22,293 bases of DNA from contig WPIO01000584.1 in assembly GCA_009760855.2 (NCBI GenBank), forward strand, positions 1 to 22,293, in the 5' to 3' direction. Each line of letters starts with the position of its first letter. Position 1 is the stretch's first letter. A model generated the notes under the pieces. The model ran no database searches, was not told where the DNA came from, and was given only the letters and a program-made list of their open reading frames with translations. Origin of the DNA: Cristatella mucedo. Its lineage: Eukaryota > Bryozoa > Phylactolaemata > Cristatellidae. The position numbers and the translations under genes were made by a program. This document shows, in pieces, positions 11,351 to 20,270 of the stretch.

Positions 11351-11854
11351 GAGTGCTGCACCATGTTTAAAGCATTTCGCACGTAAATAACACGTTTTCG
11401 AACAAGTTTAGCATCAGATCGCGGAATATGTAGAAACTTTCAAATCTGCATTTCGGTGCGCGTGCGCTGACTGGCAGCAGAGTGCTGCACATGTTTAAAG
11501 CATTTCGCACGTAAATAACACGTTTTCGCACAAGTTCGCATCAGATCGCGGAATATGTAGAAACTTCAAATCTGCATGTCGGAGCGTGCGCTGACTGGCA
11601 GCAGAGTGCTGCACCATGTTTAAAGCATTTCGCACGTAAAATAACACGTTTTCGCACAAGTTCGCATCAGATCGCGGAATATGTAGAAACTTCAAATCTG
11701 CATTTCGGAGCGTGCGCTTGCTGGCAGCAGAGTGCTGCACCTTGTTTAAAGCATTTCGCACGTAAAAAAAAACGCTTTAAAGCATTTCGCACGTACGCGC
11801 GGAATATGTAGAAACTTCAAATCTGCATTTCGGAGCGTGTGCTGACTGGCAGCA
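11351..11854. repeat. Indel-rich, partly scrambled transition
   Basis: About four monomers carry far more small indels than their neighbours. Examples are CGTTTTCGAACAAGTTTAGC near 11393-11412, CTTTCAAAT near 11438, CGGTGCGCGTGCGC near 11455-11468, GCTGCACATG with a lost base near 11486, TTTTCGCAC near 11523, and AAAATAAC with TTTTCGC near 11637-11655. Further on, a run of nine A at 11764-11772 and an extra TTTAAAGCATTTCGCACG give TTTAAA spacings of 31 and 94 bp (11745, 11776, 11870). These sum to about one unit, so part of the middle of a monomer was replaced by a second copy of its head. Many of the changes are single-base homopolymer gains, which long-read consensus errors also produce. 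Confidence 0.8.
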
Positions 11855-12604
11855 GAGTGCTGCACCATGTTTAAAGCATTTCGCACGTAAATAACACGTT
11901 TCGCACAAGTTCGCATCAGATCGCGGAATATGTAAAAACGTATATTCTGCATTTCGGAGCGTGCGCTGACTGCAGCAGAGTGCTGCACCATGTTTAAAGC
12001 ATTTCGCACGTAAATAACACGTTTCGCACAAGTTCGCACCAGATCGCGGAATATGTAAAAACTTTAAATCTGCATGTCGGAGCGTGCACTGACTGGCAGC
12101 AGAGTGCTGCACCATGTTTAAAGCATTTCGCACGTAAATAACACGTTTCGCACGAGTTCGCACCAGATCGCGGAATGTCTAGAAACTTCCAATCTGCCTG
12201 TCGGAGCGTGTGCTGACTGACATGCAGCAGAGTGCTGCACCCTGTTTAAAGCATTTCGCACGTAAATAACACGTTTCGCACGAGTTCGCACCAGATCGCG
12301 GAATATGTAGAAACTTTAAATCTGCATCTCGGAGCGTGCCCTGACTGGCAGCAGAGTGCAGCACCATGTTTTAAAGCATTTCGCACGTTAATAACACGTT
12401 TGGCACGAGTTCGCAGCAGATCGCGGAATATGTAGAAACTTTAAATCTGCATGTCGGAGCGTGCACTGACTGGCAGCAAAGTGCTGCACCATGTTTAAAG
12501 CATATCGAACGTAAATAACACGTTTCGCACGAGTTCGCAGCAAATCGCGGAATATGTAGAAACTTCAAATCTGCATTTCGGAGCGTGGCTGCTGACTGGC
12601 AGCA
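11855..12604. repeat. HOR copy, 6-monomer form (a b c d e f), 750 bp
   Basis: Six variants stand in order: a (AAAAACGTATATTCTG near 11935), b (GCACCAG, GCATGTCGG, GTGCACTG), c (AATGTCTAG, CTTCCAATCTGCCTGTCGG), d (GCATCTCGG, GTGCCCTG), e (ACGTTAATAAC, TTTGGCAC, AGCAAAG) and f (GCATATCGAACG, CAGCAAATCG). Variant a then begins again at 12605. The distance from the first TATATTCTG (11941) to the next (12691) is 750 bp, or six units plus six bases. Compared with the 7-monomer copies, variant g between f and a is missing. Confidence 0.85.
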
Positions 12605-14105
12605 GAGTGCTGCACCATGTTTAAAGCATTTCGCACGTAAATAACACGTTTCGCACAAGTTCGCATCAGATCGCGGAATATGTAGAAACGTATATTCTGC
12701 ATTTCGGAGCGTGCGCTGACTGACAGCAGAGTGCTGCACCATGTTTAAAGCATTTCGCACGAACACGTTTCGCACAAGTTCGCACCAGATCGCGGAATAT
12801 GTAGAAACTTCAAATCTGCATGTCGGAGCGTGAGCTGACGGGCAGCAGAGTGCAGCACCATGTTTAAAGCATTTCGCACGTAAATAACACGTTTCGCACG
12901 AGTTCGCACCAGATCGCGGAATGTGTAGAAACTTCCAATCTGCATGTCGGAGCGTGTGCTGCAGACTGCAGCAGAGTGCTGCACCACCATGTGCAGCATT
13001 TGCATTTCGCACGTAAATAACACGTTTCGCACGAGTTCGCAGCAGATCGCGGAATATGTAGAAACTTCAAATCTGCATGTCGGAGCGTGTGCTGACTGGC
13101 AGCAGAGTGCTGCACCATGTTTAAAGCATTTCGCACGTAAATAACACGTTTCGCACGAGTTCGCAGCAGATCGCGGAATATGTAGAAACTTCAATTCTGC
13201 ATGTCGGAGCGTGCGCTGACTGGCAGCAGAGTGCTGCACCATGTTTAAAGCATTTCGCACGTAAATAACACGTTTCGCACGAGTTCGCAGCAGATCGCGG
13301 AATATGTAGAAACTTCAAATCTGCATTTCGGAGCGTGCTGCTGACTGGCAGCAGAGTGCTGCACCATGTTTAAAGCATTTCGCACGTAAATAACACGTTT
13401 CGCACAAGTTCGCATCAGATCGCGGAATATGTAGAAACTTAAATTCTGCATTTCGGAGCGTGTGCGCTGACTGGCAGCAGAGTGCTGCACCATGTTTAAC
13501 GCATTTCGCACGTAAATAACACGTTTCGCACAAGTTCGCACCAGATCGCGGAATATGTAGAAACTTTAAATCTGCATGTCGGAGCGTGCACTGACTGGCA
13601 GCAGAGTGCTGCACCATGTTTAAAGCATTTCGCACGTAAATAACACGTTTCGCACGAGTTCGCATCAGATCGCGGAATATGTAGAAACTTCAAATCTGCA
13701 TTTCGGAGCGTGCGCTGACTGGCAGCAGTTTTCGCACAAGTTCGCATCAGATCGCGGAATATGTAAAAACGTATATTCTGCATTTCGGAGCGTGCGCTGA
13801 CTGACAGCAGAGTGCTGCACCATGTTTAAAGCATTTCGCACGTAAATAACACGTTTCGCACGAGTTCGCAGCAGATCGCACGTTAAAACTTTAAATCTGC
13901 ATTTCGCACAAGTTCGCACCAGATCGCGGAATATGTAGAAACTTTAAATCTGCATGTAAAAGCGTGCACTGACTGGCAGCAGAGTGCTGCACCATGTTTA
14001 AAGCATTTCGCACGTAAATAACACGTTTCGCACGAGTTCGCACCAGATCGCGGAATATGTAGAAACTTTAAATCTGCATGTCGGAGCGTGTGCTGGCTGG
14101 CAACA
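12605..14105. repeat. Rearranged stretch following the first HOR copy
   Basis: The segment opens with a, b and c variants (12605 to about 12970) and then loses order. Visible lesions: GCACGAACACG near 12758-12768 lacks most of TAAATAAC. A copy with no TTTAAA, reading ACCATGTGCAGCATTTGC, lies near 12986-13003. Two bases are inserted at GTGTGCGCTG near 13460. A 42-bp deletion lies at about 13728. A composite monomer spans about 13860-13920. The last unit (about 13982-14105) has the e-type end GGCTGGCAACA with an A-like head and leads into the 7-monomer copy. No gene is present. Confidence 0.8.
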
Positions 14106-14979
14106 AAGTGCTGCACCATGTTTAAAGCATATCGAACGTAAATAACACGTTTCGCACGAGTTCGCAGCAAATCGCGGAATATGTAGAAACTTCAAATCTG
14201 CATTTCGGAGCGTGCGCTGACTGGCAGCAGAGTGCACCATGTTTAAAGCATTTCGCACGTAAATAACACGTTTCGCACAAGTTCGCATCAGATCGCGGAA
14301 TATGTAGAAACTTCAAATCTGCATTTCGGAGCGTGCGCTGACTGGCAGCAGAGTGCTGCACCATGTTTAAAGCATTTCGCACGTAAATAACACGTTTCGC
14401 ACAAGTTCACAAGTTCGCATCAGATCGCGGAATATGTAAAAACGTATATTCTGCATTTCGGAGCGTGCGCTGACTGGCAGCAGAGTGCTGCACCATGTTT
14501 AAAGCATTTAGCACGTAAATAACACGTTTCGCACAAGTTCGCACCAGATCGCGGAATATGTAGAAACTTTAAATCTGCATGTCGGAGCGTGCACTGACTG
14601 GCAGCAGAGTGCTGCACCATGTTTAAAGCATTTCGCACATAAATAACACGTTTCGCAAGAGTTCGGAGCAGATCGCGGAATGTCTAGAAACTTCCAATCT
14701 GCCTGTCGGAGCGTGTGCTGACGTGCAGCAGAGTGCTGCACCATGTTTAAATGCATTTCGCACGAAAATAACACGTTTCGCACGAGTTTGCAGCAGATCG
14801 CGGAATATGTAGAAACTTTAAATCTGCATCTCGGAGCGTGCCCTGACATGCAGCAGAGTGCTGCACCATGTTTAAAGCATTTCGGACGTTAATAACACGT
14901 TTGGCACGAGTTCCCAGCAGATTGCGGAATATGTAGAAACTTTAAATCTGCATGTCGGAGCGTGCACTGGCTGGCAACA
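14106..14979. repeat. HOR copy, full 7-monomer form (f g a b c d e), 874 bp
   Basis: Seven monomers in order. f has GCATATCGAACG and CAGCAAATCGCGG. g is an ordinary type B with CTTCAAAT. a has AAAAACGTATATTCTG. b has GCACCAG, GCATGTCGG and GTGCACTG. c has AAGAGTTCGGAGCAG, AATGTCTAG and CCAATCTGCCTG. d has GCACGAAAATAAC, GAGTTTGCAG, GCATCTCGG and GTGCCCTGACATG. e has ACGTTAATAAC, TTTGGCAC, CAGATTGCGG and CTGGCTGGCAACA. The unit is bounded on each side by GGCAACAAAG (14099 and 14973). A ten-base insertion in a, with CACAAGTT repeated near 14401-14418, and a short f end (GAGTGCACC near 14230) explain the departure from 868 bp. Confidence 0.9.
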
Positions 14980-15743
14980 AAGTGCTGCACCATTTTTAAA
15001 GCATATCGAACGTAAATAACACGTTTCGCACGAGTTCGCAGCAAATCGCGGAATATGTAGAAAAACTTTAAATCTGCATTTCGGAGCGTGGGCTGACTGG
15101 CAGCAGAGTGCTGCACCATGTTTAAAGCATTCGCACGCACGTCGCACAAGTTCGCAACACGTTTCGCACAAGTTCGCATCTGATCGCGGAATATGTAGAA
15201 ACGTATATTCTGCATTTCGGAGCGTGCGCTGACTGACAGCAGAGTGCTGCACCATGTTTAAAGCATTTCGCACGTAAATAACACGTTTCGCACAAGTTCG
15301 CACCAGATCGCGGAATATGTAGAAACTTTAAATCTGCATGTCGGAGCGTGCACTGACTGGCAGCAGAGTGCTGCACCATGTTTAAAGCATTTCGCACGTA
15401 AATAACACGTTTTGCAGAGTTCGGAGCAGATCGCGGAATGTCTAGAAACTTCCAATCTGCCTTTCGGAGCGTGTTCTGACTGGCAGCAGAGTGCTGCACC
15501 ATGTTTAAAGCATTTCGCACGTAAATAACACGTTTCGCACGAGTTTGCAGCAGATCGCGGAAGATGTAGAAACTTCAAATCTGCAATCTGCATGTCGCTG
15601 CGTGCGCTGACTGGCAGCAGAGTGCTGCACCATGTTTAAAGCATTTCGCACGTAAATAACACGTTACGCACGAGTTCGCAGCAGATCGCGGAATATGTAG
15701 AAACTTTAAATCTGCATGTCGGAGCGTGAGCTGACTTGCAGCA
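14980..15743. repeat. HOR copy, 6-monomer degraded form, 764 bp
   Basis: This copy follows the previous one directly: f (14980 on, GCATATCGAACG), then a scrambled monomer carrying AACGTATATTCTG and GACTGACAG, then b (GCACCAG, GTGCACTG), c-like (GAGTTCGGAGCAG, AATGTCTAG, CCAATCTGCC), d-like (GAGTTTGCAG) and an e-like unit ending CTTGCAGCAAAG. Variant g is missing or merged into the scrambled unit at 15121-15262, where TTTAAA spacing is 136 bp. In the d-like unit, AATCTGCA is duplicated near 15577-15592 and GGAGCG has become GCTGCG. The order is still recognisable, so I call it a HOR copy under decay. Confidence 0.8.
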
Positions 15744-16681
15744 AAGTGCTGCACCATGTTTAAAGCATATCGCACGTAAATAACACGTTTCGCACGAGTT
15801 CGCAGCAAATCGCGGAATATGTAGAAACTAGAAACTTCAAATCTGCATTTCGGAGCGTGGGCTGACTGGCAGCAGAGTGCTGCACCATGTTTAAAGCATT
15901 TCGCACGTAAATAACACGTTTCGCACAAGTTCGCATCAGATCGCGGAATATGTAGAAACTTATAATCTGCATTTCGGAGCGTGCTGACTGCAGCAGAGTG
16001 CTGCACCATGTTTAAAGCATTTCGCACGTAAATAACACGTTTTCGCACAGTTCGCATCAGATCGCGGAATATGTAAAAACTATATTCTGCATTTCGGAGC
16101 GTGCATGCTGGCAGCAGAGTGCTGCACCATGTTTAAAGCATTTCGCACGTAAATAACACGTTTCGCACAAGTTCGCATCAGATCGCGGAATATGTAGAAA
16201 CTTTAAATCTGCATGTCGGAGCGTGCACTGACTGGCAGCAGAGTGCTGCACCATGTTTAAAGCATTTCGCACGTTAATAACACGTTTGGCACGAGTTCGC
16301 AGCAGATTGCGGAATATGTAGAAACTTCAAATCTGCATTTCGGAGCGTGCGCTGACTGGCAGCAGAGTGCTGCACCATGTTTAAAGCATTTCGCACGTAA
16401 ATAAACACGTTGTCGCACGAGTTCGCAGCAGATCGCGGAATATGTAGAAACTTCAAATCTGCATGTCGGAGCGTGCGCTGACTGGCAGCAGAGCTGCACC
16501 ATGTTCAGAGCATTTCGCACAGCAGAGTGCGAGTTGCACCATGTTTAAAAAGCATTTCGCACGTCGCAGCAGAGTCTGCACGCATTTCGCACGATAACAC
16601 GTTTCGCACGAGTTCGCACCAGATCGCGGAATATGTAGAAACTTCAAATCTGCATTTCGGAGCGTGCGCTGACTGGCAGCA
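15744..16681. repeat. Disordered stretch with a compound insertion
   Basis: The segment begins with an f-like unit (GCATATCGCACG, CAGCAAATCGCGG) that holds a small duplication, GAAACTAGAAAC, near 15823-15834. Mixed B, a-like and b-like units follow. Near 16257-16330 one unit has an e head (ACGTTAATAAC, TTTGGCAC, CAGATTGCGG) joined to an ordinary CTTCAAAT/GCATTTCGG tail, a chimera suggesting conversion or crossing over. From about 16485 to 16605 the unit is broken up: GCAGCAGAG-like pieces recur out of place and landmark spacings are 40 and 153 bp. No gene is present. Confidence 0.78.
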
Positions 16682-16929
16682 GAGTGCTGCACCATGTTTA
16701 AAGCATTTCGCACGTAAATAACACGTTTCGCACAAGTTCGCATCAGATCGCGGAATATGTAAAAACGTATATTCTGCATTTCGGAGCGTGCGCTGACTGG
16801 CAGCAGAGTGCTGCACCATGTTTAAAGCATTTCGCACGTAAATAACACGTTTCGCACAAGTTCGCATCAGATCGCGGAATATGTAAAAACGTATATTCTG
16901 CATTTCGGAGCGTGCGCTGACTGGCAGCA
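16682..16929. repeat. Two tandem copies of variant a (AAAAACGTATATTCTG class)
   Basis: Two consecutive 124-bp copies (16682-16805 and 16806-16929) share a type B head but carry AAAAACGTATATTCTG where most units have AGAAACTTCAAATCTG, at about 80-95. This block of linked changes marks a distinct monomer lineage. The same variant occurs near 700, 2114-2361, 2858-3105, 11855-11980, 13760, 14430 and 20040, and degenerate forms occur near 12680, 17510, 18535 and 21530. I found none in the core between about 3230 and 11350, so it marks the outer parts of the array. Confidence 0.9.
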
Positions 16930-17177
16930 GAGTGCTGCACCATGTTTAAAGCATTTCGCACGTAAATAACACGTTTCGCACGAGTTCGCAGCAGATCGCG
17001 GAATATGTAGAAACTTTAAATCTGCATCTCGGAGCGTGCGCTGACATGCAGCAGAGTGCTGCACCATGTTTAAAGCATTTCGCACGTTAATAACACGTTT
17101 GGCACGAGTTCGCAGCAGATTGCGGAATATGTAGAAACTTTAAATCTGCATGTCGGAGCGTGTGCTGGCTGGCAACA
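16682..17177. repeat. HOR fragment a a d e, near-copy of 2114-2609
   Basis: Four exact-length monomers: a (16682-16805), a (16806-16929), d-like (16930-17053, GCATCTCGG with GTGCGCTGACATG) and e (17054-17177, ACGTTAATAAC, TTTGGCAC, CAGATTGCGG, GGCTGGCAACA). They are followed by f at 17178. Order and sequence match the left block almost base for base. The d unit has GTGCGCTG here and GTGCCCTG on the left. Matching order and length at a distance of 14,568 bp indicate a shared origin by duplication or exchange of a multi-monomer segment. Confidence 0.9.
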
Positions 17178-18058
17178 AAGTGCTGCACCATGTTTAAAGC
17201 ATATCGAACGTAAATAACACGTTTCGCACGAGTTCGCAGCAAATCGCGGAATATGTAGAAACTTCAAATCTGCATTTCGGAGCGTGGGCTGACTGGCAGC
17301 AGAGTGCTGCACCATGTTTAAAGCATTTCGCACGTAAATAACACGTTTCGCACAAGTTCGCATCAGATCGCGGAATATGTAGAAACTTCAAATCTGCATT
17401 TCGGAGCGTGTGCTGACTGGCAGCAGAGTGCTGCACCATGTTTAAAGCATTTCGCACGTAAATAACACGTTTTGCACAAGTTCGCATCAGATCGCGGAAT
17501 ATAAAAAAAACTTCAAAACGTATATTCTGCATTTCGGAGCGTGCGCTGACTGACAGCAGAGTGCTGCACCATGTTTAAAGCATTTCGCACGTAAATAACA
17601 CGTTTCGCACAAGTTCGCACCAGATCGCGGAATATGTAAAAAACTTTAAATCTGCATGTCGGAGCGTGCACTGACTGGCAGCAGAGTGCTGCACCATGTT
17701 TGTAAGCATTTCGCACGTAAATAACACGTTTCGCAAGAGTTCGGAGCAGATCGCAGAATGTCTAGAAACTTCCAATCTGCCTGTCGGAGCGTGTGCTGAC
17801 GTGCAGCAGAGTGCTGCACCATGTTTAATGCATTTCGCACGAAAATAACACGTTTCGCACGAGTTTGCAGCAGATCGCGGAATATGTAGAAACTTTAAAT
17901 CTGCATCTCGGAGCGTGCCCTGACATGCAGCAGAGTGCTGCACCATGTTTAAAGCATTTCGCACGTTAATAACACGTTTCGCACACAAGTTCGCACCAGA
18001 TTGCGGAATATGTAGAAACTTTAAATCTGCATGTCGGAGCGTGTGCTGGCTGGCAACA
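17178..18058. repeat. HOR copy, full 7-monomer form (f g a b c d e), 881 bp
   Basis: This has the same seven variants in the same order as 14106-14979. It begins after GGCAACAAAG at 17171 and ends with the next such end at 18052-18058. The a monomer is altered: the stretch near 17502-17530 reads ATATAAAAAAAACTTC followed by AAACGTATATTCTG, as if an ordinary CTTCAAA block and the a block were both kept. The b unit has AAAAAACTTT, c has TGTTTGTAAGC and AATGTCTAG, d has AATGCATTTCGCACGAAAATAAC, and e has the head ACGTTAATAAC with TTTCGCACACAAG instead of TTTGGCAC. These insertions account for 881 rather than 868 bp. Confidence 0.9.
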
Positions 18059-20270
18059 AAGTGCTGCACCATGTTTAAAGCATTTCGAACGTAAATAACA
18101 CGTTTCGCACGAGTTCGCAGCAGATCGCGGAATATGTAAAAACTTCAAATCTGCATTTCGGAGCGTGGGCTGACTGGCAGCAGAGTGCTGCACCATGTTT
18201 AAAGCATTTCGCACGTAAATAACACGTTTCGCACGAGTTCGCATCAGATCGCGGAATATGTAGAAACTTCAAATGCATTTCGGATGTGCGCTGACTGCTG
18301 CAGGTGCGGAGCGTGTGCTGACTGGCAGCAGAGTGCTGCACCATGTTTAAAGCATTTCGCACGTAAATAACACGTTTCGCACAAGTTCGCATCAGATCGC
18401 GGAATATGTAGAAACTTCAAATCTGCATTTCGGAGCGTGCGCTGACTGGCAGCAGAGTGCTGCACCATGTTTAAAGCATTTCGCACGTAAATAACACGTT
18501 TCGCACAAGTTCGCATCAGATCGCGGAATATGTAGAAACGTATATTCTGCATTTCGGAGCGTGTGCTGACTTGCAGCAGAGTGCTGCACCATGTTTAATG
18601 CATTTCGCACGTAAATAACACGTTTCGCACGAGTTCGCAGCAGATCGCGGAATATGTAGAAACTTTAAATCTGCATGTCGGAGCGTGTGCTGACTGGCAG
18701 CAGAGTGCTGCACCATGTTTAAAGCATTTCGCACGTAAATAACACGTTTCGCACGAGTTCGCATCAGATCGCGGAATATGTAGAAACTTCAAATCTGCAT
18801 TTCGGAGCGTGCGCTGACTGGCAGCAGAGTGCTGCACCATGTTTAAAGCATTTCGCACGTAAATAACACGTTTCGCACGAGTTCGCAGCAGATCGCGGAA
18901 TATGTAGAAACTTCAAATCTGCATTTCGGAGCGTGCGCTGACTGGCAGCAGAGTGCTGCACCATGTTTAAAAGCATTTCGCACGTAAATAACACGTTTCG
19001 CACAAGTTCGCATCAGATCGCGGAATGTCTAGAAAAACTTCAATGCATTTCGGAGCATTTCGGAGTGCGTGCCATGTTTGACTGGCAGCAGAGTGCTGCA
19101 CCATGTTTAAAGCATTTCGCACGTAAATAACACGTTTCGCACAAGTTCGCATCAGATCGCGGAATATGTAGAAAAAACGTAAATCTGCATTTCGGAGCGT
19201 GCTGCTGACTGGCAGCAGAGTGCTGCACCATGTTTAAAGCATTTCGCACGTAAATAACACGTTTCGCACAAGTTCGCATCAGATCGCGGAATATGTAAAA
19301 ACGTATAATCTGCATTTCGGAGCGTGCGCTGACTGCAGCAGAGTGCTGCACCATGTTTAAAGCATTTCGCACGTAAATAACACGTTTCGCACGAGTTCGC
19401 ACCAGATCGCGGAATATGTAGAAACTTTAAATCTGCATGTCGGAGCGTGCGCTGACTGTCAGCAGAGTGCTGCACCATGTTTAAAGCATTTCGCACGTAA
19501 ATAACACGTTTCGCACGAGTTCGCAGCAGATCGCGGAATATGTAGAAACTTTAAATCTGCATGTCGGAGCGTGTGCTGGCTGGCAGCAGAGTGCTGCACC
19601 ATGTTTAAAGCATTTCGCACGTAAATAACACGTTTCGCACGAGTTCGGAGCAGATCGCAGAATATGTAGAAACTTCAAATCTGCATTTCGGAGCGTGTGG
19701 CTGACTGGCAGCAGAGTGCTGCACCATGTTTAAAGCATTTCGCACACGTAAATAACACGTATCGCACGAGTTCGCAGCAGATCGCGGAATATGTAGAAAC
19801 TTCAAATCTGCATTTCGGAGCGTGCGCTGACTGGCAGCAGAGTGCTGCACCATGTTTAAAGCATTTCGCACGTAAATAACACGTTTCGCACAAGTTCGCA
19901 TCAGATCGCGGAATATGTAGAAACTTCAAATCTGCATTTCGGAGCGTGCGCTGACTGGCAGCAGAGTGCTGCACCATGTTTAAAGCATTTCGCACGTAAA
20001 TAACACGTTTCGCACAAGTTCGCATCAGATCGCGGAATATGTAAAAACGTATATTCTGCATCGGAGCGTGCGCTGACTGGCAGCAGAGTGCTGCACCATG
20101 TTTAAAGCATTTCGCACGTAAATAACACGTTTCGCACAAGTTCGCAGCAGATCGCGGAATATGTAGAAACTTTAAATCTGCATGTCGGAGCGTGTGCTGA
20201 CGGGCAGCAGAGTGCAGCACCATGTTTTAGCCTTTCGCACGGAAAAAACACGTTTCGCCCGAGTTCGCAG
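18059..20270. repeat. Right mixed segment with scrambled units
   Basis: About 18 monomers of mixed A, B and a-like classes. An f-like copy with GCATTTCGAACG lies near 18079. Two units are scrambled, near 18270-18320 and 19024-19085. Smaller lesions include AAAAAACGT near 19173, GTGCTGCTGAC near 19199, CGCACACGTAAAT near 19741, and GCATCGGAGCG near 20059, which has lost two bases of ATTTCGG. The segment ends with a poorly matching unit near 20222-20262. No gene is visible and the 7-monomer order is not intact. Confidence 0.78.
20222..20262. repeat. Strongly diverged monomer head
   Basis: Here the normally conserved head reads TGTTTTAGCCTTTCGC, then ACGGAAAAAACACG, then TTTCGCCCGAG. It therefore lacks the TTTAAA block, has CCTTTCGC for GCATTTCGC, and has GGAAAAAAC for GTAAATAAC. 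The preceding dyad is also altered (GACGGGCAGCAGAGTGCAGC). Several substitutions close together are unusual in this array. The unit may be older and unhomogenised or a stretch of poor sequence quality. Confidence 0.75.

Noticed and set aside
11764-11772. Run of nine A read as a retroposon poly(A) tail or insertion site
   Set aside because: There is no target-site duplication or foreign sequence next to it. Both sides are satellite, and replacement of part of a unit or a consensus error explains it better.
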